Source: Rathayibacter caricis DSM 15933 | GTDB lineage: Bacteria > Actinomycetota > Actinomycetes > Actinomycetales > Microbacteriaceae | DNA: 64,000 nt | Assembly: GCF_003044275.1 (NCBI RefSeq) | Contig: NZ_PZPL01000001.1 | Span: forward strand, 1,798,001-1,862,000 | Reading direction: 5' to 3' | Part shown: piece after piece, positions 52,484-58,661 of the stretch | Position numbering within the stretch: the stretch's first letter is position 1 | Layout: each line of letters starts with the position of its first letter | Notes under the pieces: generated by a model | What the model was told of the DNA's origin: nothing | What the model saw: only the letters and a program-made list of their open reading frames with translations | The model's database searches: none | Translations under genes and position numbers: made by a program

Positions 52484-52998
52484 CGGTCGATCAGAGCTCC
52501 ACTCCTCCGGACGAGGCGCAGACCATCGGCTCGCGGTGGCGCAGCGGCCCCGAGCGGGCCGCCGCGGCGCTCGCCGAGGTGAGCCCCGCGACCTTCGTCT
52601 CGCGCGGCTACCGCCCCGGGGTCCTCCGCCACATCGTGCTCTTCCGCTTCCGCCCGACCGCGCTGGTCGCCGAGGTCGACGCGGTGACCGCGCGCTTCCT
52701 GGCGCTCGCCGACGAGTGCGTGCGCGACGGGGAGCCGTACATCGTCTCGATCGAGACCGGGCCGCAGCTCAGCACCGAGGGCGCGGGCGAGGGCTTCGAC
52801 CGCGCGTTCCTGCTGACCTTCTCCTCCGAGGGCGACCTCAACTACTACCTCGGCCGGCCCGCCGTCGACGGACCGGGTCTCTTCGATCCGGCGCACGACG
52901 CGTTCAAGGGTTTCGTCGGCCCGGTGCTGGACACCGCAGGCGTCGTGGCGTTCGACTTCCGACCCGAGCCGTTCGACGCCGGAGCCCTCGCGGGCTGA
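52480..52998 (+). CDS. Dabb family (stress-responsive A/B barrel) protein
   Basis: This 172-residue protein has an N-terminal disordered part and then a dimeric alpha/beta barrel of the Dabb type: VLRHIVLFRFRPTALVAEVD, then DRAFLLTFSSEGDLNYYLGR and HDAFKGFVGPVLDTAGVVAF. The role is unknown in bacteria. ATG 52480 overlaps the RND stop by four bases and the NUDIX gene follows by a one-base overlap, so the three are translationally coupled. Confidence 0.85.
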   Translation: MTVDQSSTPPDEAQTIGSRWRSGPERAAAALAEVSPATFVSRGYRPGVLRHIVLFRFRPTALVAEVDAVTARFLALADECVRDGEPYIVSIETGPQLSTEGAGEGFDRAFLLTFSSEGDLNYYLGRPAVDGPGLFDPAHDAFKGFVGPVLDTAGVVAFDFRPEPFDAGALAG

Positions 52999-53486
52999 TG
53001 GCGACCCCGGACTTCATCCTGAGCCTGCGCGAGCGGGTCGGCACGGAGCTGCTCTGGCTGACCGGCGTGACCGCGGTGATCCTGCGGGGCGGTCTCGACG
53101 TGCTCGAGCCGGAGCGCCGGGTGCTGCTCGTGCGCCGCTCCGACACCGGCGCGTGGACCGCGGTGACGGGGGTCATCGATCCGGGCGAGACGGTCGCCGG
53201 CACCGCTCGGCGCGAGGCGCTGGAGGAGACGGGCGTCGAGATCGAGGTCGAGCGCCTCGTGTGGGTGCACACCCTGCCGCCGATGACCTACCCGAACGGG
53301 GACCGCGCGCAGTACCTCGACCACGTCGTCCGCGCCCGCTACGTCTCGGGGGAGGCGCACGTGGCCGACGAGGAGTCGAGCGAGGTCGGCTGGTTCGCGC
53401 TCGACGCTCTGCCCCCGATGTCCGAGGAGCACCGCGCGCGCATCGAGCGGGCGCTGTCGGAGGACCCGGCCTGCTCGTTCGACTGA
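52998..53486 (+). CDS. NUDIX hydrolase
   Basis: This 162-residue enzyme carries the Nudix box (GVIDPGETVAGTARREALEE followed by TGVEI), which binds the metal for cleavage of nucleoside diphosphate-linked substrates. The preceding VLLVRRSDTGAWTAVTG and the late EVGWFALDALPPM are typical of the MutT-like type. The substrate is unknown. It starts with ATG 52998, overlapping the Dabb stop by one base, and converges with the XRE-cupin gene. Confidence 0.92.
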   Translation: MATPDFILSLRERVGTELLWLTGVTAVILRGGLDVLEPERRVLLVRRSDTGAWTAVTGVIDPGETVAGTARREALEETGVEIEVERLVWVHTLPPMTYPNGDRAQYLDHVVRARYVSGEAHVADEESSEVGWFALDALPPMSEEHRARIERALSEDPACSFD

Positions 53487-53514
53487 CGCGGCGCCGCCCG
53501 CCGAGCCGGCACTC

Positions 53515-53559
53515 CTGGGCTCGGACGTGCTCGGCTCGGACGTGCTGGGCTCAGACGTG
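53515..53559. repeat. Three 15-bp tandem repeats across a stop codon
   Basis: Three 15-base copies (53515-53529, 53530-53544, 53545-53559) follow the pattern CTgGGCTCgGACGTG. They run across the 3' end of the minus-strand cupin regulator: the third copy encodes its final residues and stop, while the other two copies have CGA in place of TGA. Slippage here would change the protein's C-terminus. Confidence 0.85.
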
Positions 53560-54108
53560 CTCGCTGACGAGCACCGCGGTCGTCCCCGCTTCGAGCGCGT
53601 CGAACACGTGCGGCTCGTCGCCCGGGTACGACAGGTAGTCGCCGACGGAGAGCTCGACAGGGGCGTCGGCCGGTCCGGCGAGTGCGCGGCCGGCCGTGAG
53701 CACGAGGTGCTCGACCGTTCCGCGGGCGTGCGGGTCGGAGTCGCGGGGCGTGCCGGGCTCGGCGGCGAGCACGTAGAGGTCGCGGCGCGCACCGGGCGGG
53801 CAGGCGCTGAGGAGGGTCGCGGCGTAGTCGGCGGTCGCCGACGCCACCCGCGGCCCCTCGCCCGCGCGGATCAGCTGCACCGTGCGGCGCGGCGGCTCGA
53901 CGAGGTGCGAGAACGGCACTCCGAGCGCTCCGCCGAGGGCCCAGAGGGTCTCGAGGTTGGGGTTGCCCTCGCCCGCCTCGAGCTGCGAGAGCGTCGACTT
54001 GGCGATGCCCGCGCGGCGCGCGATCTCGGAGATGCTGAGCCCGAGTCGGGCGCGCTCGCGTCGGAGCGAGGAGGCGACGAGGTCGCGAGGGGTGGGCGCG
54101 ACGGCCAT
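53551..54108 (-). CDS. XRE family regulator with cupin domain, controlling azlCD
   Basis: This 185-residue regulator has an XRE HTH (ARLGLSISEIARRAGIAKST, then LSQLEAGEGNPNLETLWALG) and a C-terminal cupin with HARGTVEHLVLTAGRALAG and LSVGDYLSYPGDEPHVFDAL. It starts with ATG 54108 after AGGA. The azlCD operon is divergent; the GCGTTCG-N6-CGAACGC dyad that overlaps the azlC -35 box is its likely operator. Its last codons and stop lie in a 15-bp tandem repeat. Confidence 0.92.
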   Translation of the reverse strand: MAVAPTPRDLVASSLRRERARLGLSISEIARRAGIAKSTLSQLEAGEGNPNLETLWALGGALGVPFSHLVEPPRRTVQLIRAGEGPRVASATADYAATLLSACPPGARRDLYVLAAEPGTPRDSDPHARGTVEHLVLTAGRALAGPADAPVELSVGDYLSYPGDEPHVFDALEAGTTAVLVSEHV

Positions 54109-54126
54109 GTTCGTCCTAACGGTCGA

Positions 54127-54146
54127 GCGTTCGGCTTGACGAACGC
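54127..54146. promoter_or_regulatory. Dyad operator GCGTTCG-N6-CGAACGC at the azlC promoter
   Basis: Perfect seven-base arms (54127-54133, 54140-54146) flank six bases and cover the -35 box of the azlCD promoter. It lies 19 bases from the divergent XRE-cupin start, so binding there could repress both genes. Confidence 0.65.
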
Positions 54147-54164
54147 GTCGCGGGCCTGCACACT
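54136..54164 (+). promoter_or_regulatory. azlCD promoter (leaderless)
   Basis: TTGACG (54136-54141) and CACACT (54159-54164) are 17 bases apart. CACACT ends seven bases before the GTG at 54172, so transcription should start at the azlC start codon. Confidence 0.6.
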
Positions 54165-54171
54165 GTCCCGC

Positions 54172-54861
54172 GTGACCATTATGACGTCCTTTCGTTCGAT
54201 CCTCCGAACGGTCGGTGCCGCCGACGGGCGCTCCCTCGGGCTGATCGGGGCGTCGGTCGCGGTGATCGGAGTCTCGTACGGGCTCGGGGCGACAGGCGCC
54301 GGATTCCCGCTCTGGCAGATCCTGCTGCTCGCCGTCTCGGTCTTCGGGGCCTCGGCCGAGATCCTCTTCGTGGGTGTCGTCGCGGCCGGAGGCGCCCCGC
54401 TGGCCGCCGCGCTCGCAGCGCTGCTCGTCAACGCGCGGGCGCTGCCCTACGGCATGGCCGCGGGCGGCGTCGTGCGCTCCGGGCGACGCCGGCTCCTGGC
54501 CGCGCATCTCGCGAACGACGAGACCGTCGCCTTCGCGCTCTCGGGCCGGACCCCGGAGCGCCGCCGAGCGCTGTTCTGGGCGGCGGGCGCGGTCGTGCTG
54601 ACCGCCTGGCCCCTGGGCGCTCTCGCCGGGGCGCTCCTCGGCGCGGTGATCGCCGACCCGTCGGTGCTGGGCCTGGACGCCGTGTTCCCCGCCGTGCTGC
54701 TCGCGCTCGCGCTCCCGGGTCTCCGAGGCGCCGGGACGCTCGCCGCGACGCTGCTCGGCGGGGCGGTCGCGCTCGCGGCGGTGCCGGTGGTGCCGCTCGG
54801 GCTCGCTCCGGTGCTCGCCCTCGCGGGCGTCGCGGCCACGGCAGGGCGGGAACGCTCGTGA
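54172..54861 (+). CDS. azlC: AzlC family branched-chain amino acid exporter subunit
   Basis: This 229-residue membrane protein starts with GTG 54172 (leaderless) or ATG 54181. It has the AzlC pattern: IGVSYGLGATGAGFPLWQIL, FGASAEILFVGVVAAGGAPL, then LLVNARALPYGMAAGGVV and LLAAHLANDETVAFAL. With AzlD it exports branched-chain amino acids or analogues such as azaleucine. The adjacent XRE-cupin regulator and operator are the usual arrangement. Its stop overlaps the azlD start. Confidence 0.9.
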   Translation: MTIMTSFRSILRTVGAADGRSLGLIGASVAVIGVSYGLGATGAGFPLWQILLLAVSVFGASAEILFVGVVAAGGAPLAAALAALLVNARALPYGMAAGGVVRSGRRRLLAAHLANDETVAFALSGRTPERRRALFWAAGAVVLTAWPLGALAGALLGAVIADPSVLGLDAVFPAVLLALALPGLRGAGTLAATLLGGAVALAAVPVVPLGLAPVLALAGVAATAGRERS

Positions 54862-55175
54862 GCACCGCCGCCGTGACCCTCGGCATCGTCGTGCTCGCGG
54901 TCGGCAGCTTCGCGCTGCGGGCGGGCGGGGTGCTGCTGCGCGACCGGATGCCGCTCGGCGACGAGGCGGAGCGACTCGTCGAACGGGGCACCGTCGTCCT
55001 GCTGATCGCGGTCGCCCTGGTGTCGGCGCTGACGGAGGGGGCGGAGCCGGCTCCCGTGTCGCGGGCCGCGGGAGTCGCGGCGGGCGCCGGGGCGGCACTC
55101 CTGAAGGCGCCGCTGGTGGTCGTGGTCGTCGTGGCGGCGGGAACGGCGGCGGGGCTCCGGGCTCTGGGGGTGTGA
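54858..55175 (+). CDS. azlD: AzlD family protein
   Basis: This 105-residue protein starts with GTG 54858, overlapping the azlC stop by four bases. It has three or four membrane helices (VTLGIVVLAVGSFALRAGGV, a Glu-rich turn EAERLVERG and VVLLIAVALVSALTEG), as in the small AzlD partner. The two subunits form the branched-chain amino acid exporter. Confidence 0.88.
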   Translation: MSTAAVTLGIVVLAVGSFALRAGGVLLRDRMPLGDEAERLVERGTVVLLIAVALVSALTEGAEPAPVSRAAGVAAGAGAALLKAPLVVVVVVAAGTAAGLRALGV

Positions 55176-55180
55176 CCCGC

Positions 55181-55609
55181 TCAGACCGACTTCGCGAAGC
55201 ACAGCGCGGAGTCGTCCCCGACGTGCGCGCCGAAGCCGTCGACCTCCGTGAAGCCGAGCGCCCGGGCTCCGGCGGCGGTCGCCGGATCCGCCGCGTCGGA
55301 GCGGAACCGCAGCGTCCGGATCCGCTGGACCCGCGCCCACGACTCGGCCGCGAGGACCAGGTGGCGGGCCACCCCCTGCCGCCGCGCCGCGGGCAGGACG
55401 ACCAGGCGCACGAGCTCGGCGAAGTCGTCGGGGCCGGGGGCCAGGGCGACGAGCCCGAGGGCGGCGCCGTCCGCTCCGCTCCGCGCGACGAACAGGCGCT
55501 CGTGCTCGCGGTCGAGTGCGGAGGGCGCTCCTGCGAGGTCCAGCAGCGCGTCGACCTCGGGGGAGCCCGTGCGCTCGAGTCGCACGCTCACGGCCTCCGC
55601 GCCGCTCAC
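55181..55609 (-). CDS. GNAT family N-acetyltransferase
   Basis: This 142-residue acetyltransferase has the GNAT acetyl-CoA site (VRLVVLPAARRQGVARHLVL, i.e. the R-x-x-G-V/I-A pyrophosphate loop) followed by TLRFRSDAADPATAAGARAL and GFTEVDGFG. The acceptor is unknown. GTG 55609 overlaps the upstream esterase stop by four bases, so it is the second gene of that operon. It converges with azlD. Confidence 0.85.
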   Translation of the reverse strand: MSGAEAVSVRLERTGSPEVDALLDLAGAPSALDREHERLFVARSGADGAALGLVALAPGPDDFAELVRLVVLPAARRQGVARHLVLAAESWARVQRIRTLRFRSDAADPATAAGARALGFTEVDGFGAHVGDDSALCFAKSV

Positions 55610-56589
55610 GAGGTCGGCTCCGCCGCTCCCGCCGGCTCGAGGGAGAGGGTCTGCACGGCCGGAGCGTCGAGGTGCGCGTGCAGGAAGTCGACGATCGTCG
55701 AGCGCAGTGCGTCGTCGAGCAGGGCGATGGAGTGCAGCGCTCCAGGGACGACGAGGAGCTCGACCGGGGCGCCGGCCTCCTTCAGGGCGGCCGCGAACGA
55801 CGCGGACTGCGAGAGCGACACGCGCTCGTCGGCCGAGTGGGCGATCAGGAACGGGGGCTCGCTGCCGTCGACGTGCGAGATCGGCGACGCCTCCTCGGCC
55901 GCGGGGCACGCGGCGAGGTCGGGGCAGTCGAGGTAGGTGCGGACGGCGGCGGCGACGCCCACGACCGGGTCGTCGTCGGCGAGGCCCGCGGCGGTCAGGT
56001 CGGAGGGGCCGCTCAGGTCGACGACCGCGGCGAGCTCCGAGGAGGTGTCGTCGTCCGTGCCCAGCAGCGAGGCGAGGTTGCCGCCGGCCGATCCGCCGAA
56101 CGCGGCGACCCGCTCCGGATCGATGCCCAGCCGCCCGGTCTGCTCGGGGGCGAGGAGCCAGTCGAGCGCGGCCGAGACGTCGTCGATCTGCGCGGGGAAG
56201 ACCGCGGCCGGAGCGAGCCGGTAGTTCACCGAGACGGCGACGAAGCCCTCGGAGGCGAGCCACTGGCACAGCGGCCGCCAGTTCGCGTCGGCCTTGTCGC
56301 CGCGGGCCCAGCTGCCGCCGTGCACGACCAGCACCGCGGGCAGCGGAGCGGAGTCGACGGCGTCGACGGGCGAGCAGACGTCGACGGCCTGGCCGGTCGA
56401 CTCGTCGTAGACGAGATCGGCGGTGACGGGGATGTCGGAGTACTGCGTCGAGGGCACGGCGCCCGCCGCCTGGGCGATCGGCTCGGACACGGGAGCCGCG
56501 CTCGCGCAGCCCGCGAGGGCGGCGGCGGTGAGCGCGAGGGTCGCTGCGGACAGGGCGAAGGATCGCGGGGTTCGGGAGGTCTTGCGCAT
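55606..56589 (-). CDS. Secreted/lipoprotein alpha/beta-hydrolase (esterase/lipase, HSL-like)
   Basis: This 327-residue enzyme has a lipoprotein signal (LAGC, Cys28) and an alpha/beta-hydrolase domain. It shows the oxyanion-hole HGGSW, VSVNYRLAPAAVFPAQIDDV, nucleophile elbow FGGSAGG and the C-terminal acid and His regions (HSADERVSLSQS and GALHSIALLDDAL). This resembles hormone-sensitive-lipase-type esterases. Being anchored outside the cell, it would hydrolyse external esters. It leads a two-gene operon with the acetyltransferase. Confidence 0.88.
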   Translation of the reverse strand: MRKTSRTPRSFALSAATLALTAAALAGCASAAPVSEPIAQAAGAVPSTQYSDIPVTADLVYDESTGQAVDVCSPVDAVDSAPLPAVLVVHGGSWARGDKADANWRPLCQWLASEGFVAVSVNYRLAPAAVFPAQIDDVSAALDWLLAPEQTGRLGIDPERVAAFGGSAGGNLASLLGTDDDTSSELAAVVDLSGPSDLTAAGLADDDPVVGVAAAVRTYLDCPDLAACPAAEEASPISHVDGSEPPFLIAHSADERVSLSQSASFAAALKEAGAPVELLVVPGALHSIALLDDALRSTIVDFLHAHLDAPAVQTLSLEPAGAAEPTS

Positions 56590-56696
56590 GGGTGAGACGA
56601 GCGTAAGGGGTGGACGGCGCTCCGCCTACAGGACCCCCGCGATCAGGGGGTGCCGGGCCGCGTCAGCTGCTCCGAGCCGGAACCGGCCGGGCCGCG

Positions 56697-57671
56697 TCAG
56701 CTGCTCCGGACCGGGACCGGCGGCTCCTGCGCCGCGGGCTCGACCGGCGCCGGCTCCTCCGCCTGCAGTCGCACGAGCACGACCCCGGTGAGGATCAGCG
56801 CGCCGCCCGCGAACTGGATCGGCGCGGGCAGCTCGCCCAGGAGTGCCCACGCAGCGACGATCGAGAAGAGCACCTCGGTGAGCCCGACGAACGAGGCGAT
56901 CCGGGTGCCGAGTCGGGAGCCGCCCTGGATGCCGAGGAGGTACGCCAGCACGGTCGACATGCCCAGGATCACCGCGGCCGGCACCGCCCAGGAGACCTCG
57001 TTCCCGAGGAACACCACGTCGCCGAAGGTCGCGCGCAGCGGAGTGATGCCGGTCACCCCGAGCAGGAGCAGGATCGCGGCGCCGACGGTCATCGCGCCCG
57101 CGGTCAGGGCGATCGGCGGCAGCTCCGGATCGACGCGGCCGGCGATCACGTAGTAGACGCAGAGCCCGAGGGACGCGGTGAGCGCCCACGCGATGCCGAT
57201 CAGCTCGGGGGTGGACTCACCCGACAGATCCAGTACCAGCACCAGGCCGGCCAGTGCGAGCGCCGAGCCGGCGAGCGTGAAGCGGCCGGGGTGCCTCCGG
57301 GTGCGGGCCCAGGCGAAGAGGACGAGGAACACGGGCGCCAGGTACTCGATCAACAGGGCGATGCCGACCGACATGTGCTCGATGGCGCTGTAGAAGCAGA
57401 GCTGTGCGGCCACGACGGCGAAGACTCCGTAGAGCCCGATCGTGCCGAGGTTGCGGCGCAGCACGTGCGCCTTGCCGCGGAGGGAGAGCGCCGCGGGGAT
57501 CGCGAGGACGAGCGCCGCGCCTCCCGCGCGCCAGAGCACGGCGGCCGAGGGGGTCCAGCCCGCTTCGAGGAGCGGCTTCACGAACGGGCCGCCCAGCCCG
57601 AAGGCGGCCGCCGCGGCGAGTGCCAGCACGAGACCGGAGCCGAGGCGGCGCGGGGGTGCCGTGGTGGTCAT
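56697..57671 (-). CDS. EamA/RhtA family exporter
   Basis: This 324-residue transporter has ten predicted helices in two EamA halves. ALAAAAAFGLGGPFVKPLLE opens the first; GVFAVVAAQLCFYSAIEHMS, YLAPVFLVLFAWARTRRHPG and, in the second half, VILGMSTVLAYLLGIQGGSR and ILTGVVLVRLQ match drug/metabolite exporters of the RhtA type (threonine/homoserine export). The substrate is not proved. It is divergent from the CGNR gene; the sequence TCAGGAGTCAA occurs twice in the gap (57701-57711, 57766-57776). Confidence 0.9.
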   Translation of the reverse strand: MTTTAPPRRLGSGLVLALAAAAAFGLGGPFVKPLLEAGWTPSAAVLWRAGGAALVLAIPAALSLRGKAHVLRRNLGTIGLYGVFAVVAAQLCFYSAIEHMSVGIALLIEYLAPVFLVLFAWARTRRHPGRFTLAGSALALAGLVLVLDLSGESTPELIGIAWALTASLGLCVYYVIAGRVDPELPPIALTAGAMTVGAAILLLLGVTGITPLRATFGDVVFLGNEVSWAVPAAVILGMSTVLAYLLGIQGGSRLGTRIASFVGLTEVLFSIVAAWALLGELPAPIQFAGGALILTGVVLVRLQAEEPAPVEPAAQEPPVPVRSS

Positions 57672-57700
57672 CTGCGCGTCCCTCGTCTCGGCCGACCGGT

Positions 57701-57776
57701 TCAGGAGTCAAACTCGTTATGCTCGTGACAGCATCCGGTGGTCCAGACGGTACCGGCTCGCCCTGTCAGGAGTCAA
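57701..57776. repeat. Direct repeat TCAGGAGTCAA in a divergent gap
   Basis: The 11 bases occur at 57701-57711 and 57766-57776. The second copy contains the Shine-Dalgarno site of the CGNR gene. Two copies 65 bases apart in a divergent promoter gap could be regulator sites. Confidence 0.5.
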
Positions 57777-57777
57777 C

Positions 57778-58341
57778 ATGGTTTTCGCTCATGACGTCGA
57801 GGCCTCCCTCACCTCGACGGCCTTCCTCGTCAACACGCTGCCCGAGCTCTCGCACACGGGCGAGGACGAGCTCGCCACCCTCGAGCAGCTCGACGACTTC
57901 CTCCGCATCAACCGCTACACGGGCAGCCGCGAGCACTCGACGGCGGAGCTCGACGCCGTCCGCTCCGTCCGCTCCTCCCTCCGCTCGCTCTGGCTGACGA
58001 GCGCCGAGGAGGACCTCGTGGCCCTGGTCAACGGGATGCTCGAGCAGGGCCGGGCGCTGCCGCAGCTCGTGCGGCACGGACTCTGGGGTTGGCACCTGCA
58101 CGCGACGCGCGACGAGAGTCCGCTCGCCACCCGCATCGTCGTGGAGGCGGCGATGGCCTTCGTCGACGTGGTGCGCGGGGACGAGCGCGATCGCATCCGG
58201 ATCTGCGCGGCGGAGGACTGCGAGGCGGTGCTCGTCGACTTCTCGCGCAACCGCTCCAAGCGGTACTGCGACACGGGGAACTGCGGCAACCGGGCGAACG
58301 TGGCGGCGTACCGGGCGCGGCGCGCGACGGCGGAGGCGTGA
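57778..58341 (+). CDS. CGNR zinc finger (ABATE) domain regulator
   Basis: This 187-residue protein has an N-terminal ABATE-type helical domain and a C-terminal zinc finger with CAAEDC and CDTGNCGNRANVAAYRAR, the CGNR motif. Such proteins are putative transcription factors in actinobacteria. ATG 57778 follows AGGAG six bases upstream. It is divergent from the EamA exporter and could regulate it. Confidence 0.9.
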   Translation: MVFAHDVEASLTSTAFLVNTLPELSHTGEDELATLEQLDDFLRINRYTGSREHSTAELDAVRSVRSSLRSLWLTSAEEDLVALVNGMLEQGRALPQLVRHGLWGWHLHATRDESPLATRIVVEAAMAFVDVVRGDERDRIRICAAEDCEAVLVDFSRNRSKRYCDTGNCGNRANVAAYRARRATAEA

Positions 58342-58661
58342 CGCGGGAGTAGGGGAAAGGGCGCGGCATCCTAGCGGGGGAGTCGCGCCCGCCCTAGCCA
58401 GGCCGCGAGGGCACGTGTAGACTCCTGCGGTCGGCTCTTGACACCGTGCGCTCTGCGCGCGGATGGGTTTGTTAGTCAAGCGGGCCGGATCTCCGACAGT
58501 CGTCGTGAGAGACATCACATGTGTGTGAATCGGCCCCGGTCAAAGACTCGCCCGGGTTCCAGCAGGCTGCGTTCGGACGCGCCCCACGAGGGCGCCCTCC
58601 GGCGTGCGTCTGCCCGCTCCTCACCGAGCCCACGCAGAACCGAACCCAGGAAGACACAGCC
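58342..58661 (+). other. Leader of the DEAD-box helicase gene
   Basis: These 320 bases hold no gene that I can support. GGGCGCG/CGCGCCC arms (58359-58365, 58384-58390) may end the CGNR transcript. A -10-like TAGACT (58418-58423) would start a leader of about 230 bases for the helicase; TTGACA occurs at 58438-58443 without a clear -10. Long leaders are common for helicase genes that respond to cold. No known riboswitch was recognised. Confidence 0.45.
58359..58390 (+). terminator. Possible weak terminator after the CGNR gene
   Basis: Seven-base GC-rich arms (GGGCGCG and CGCGCCC) enclose 18 bases, starting 17 bases after the CGNR stop. There is no T-run. Confidence 0.35.
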
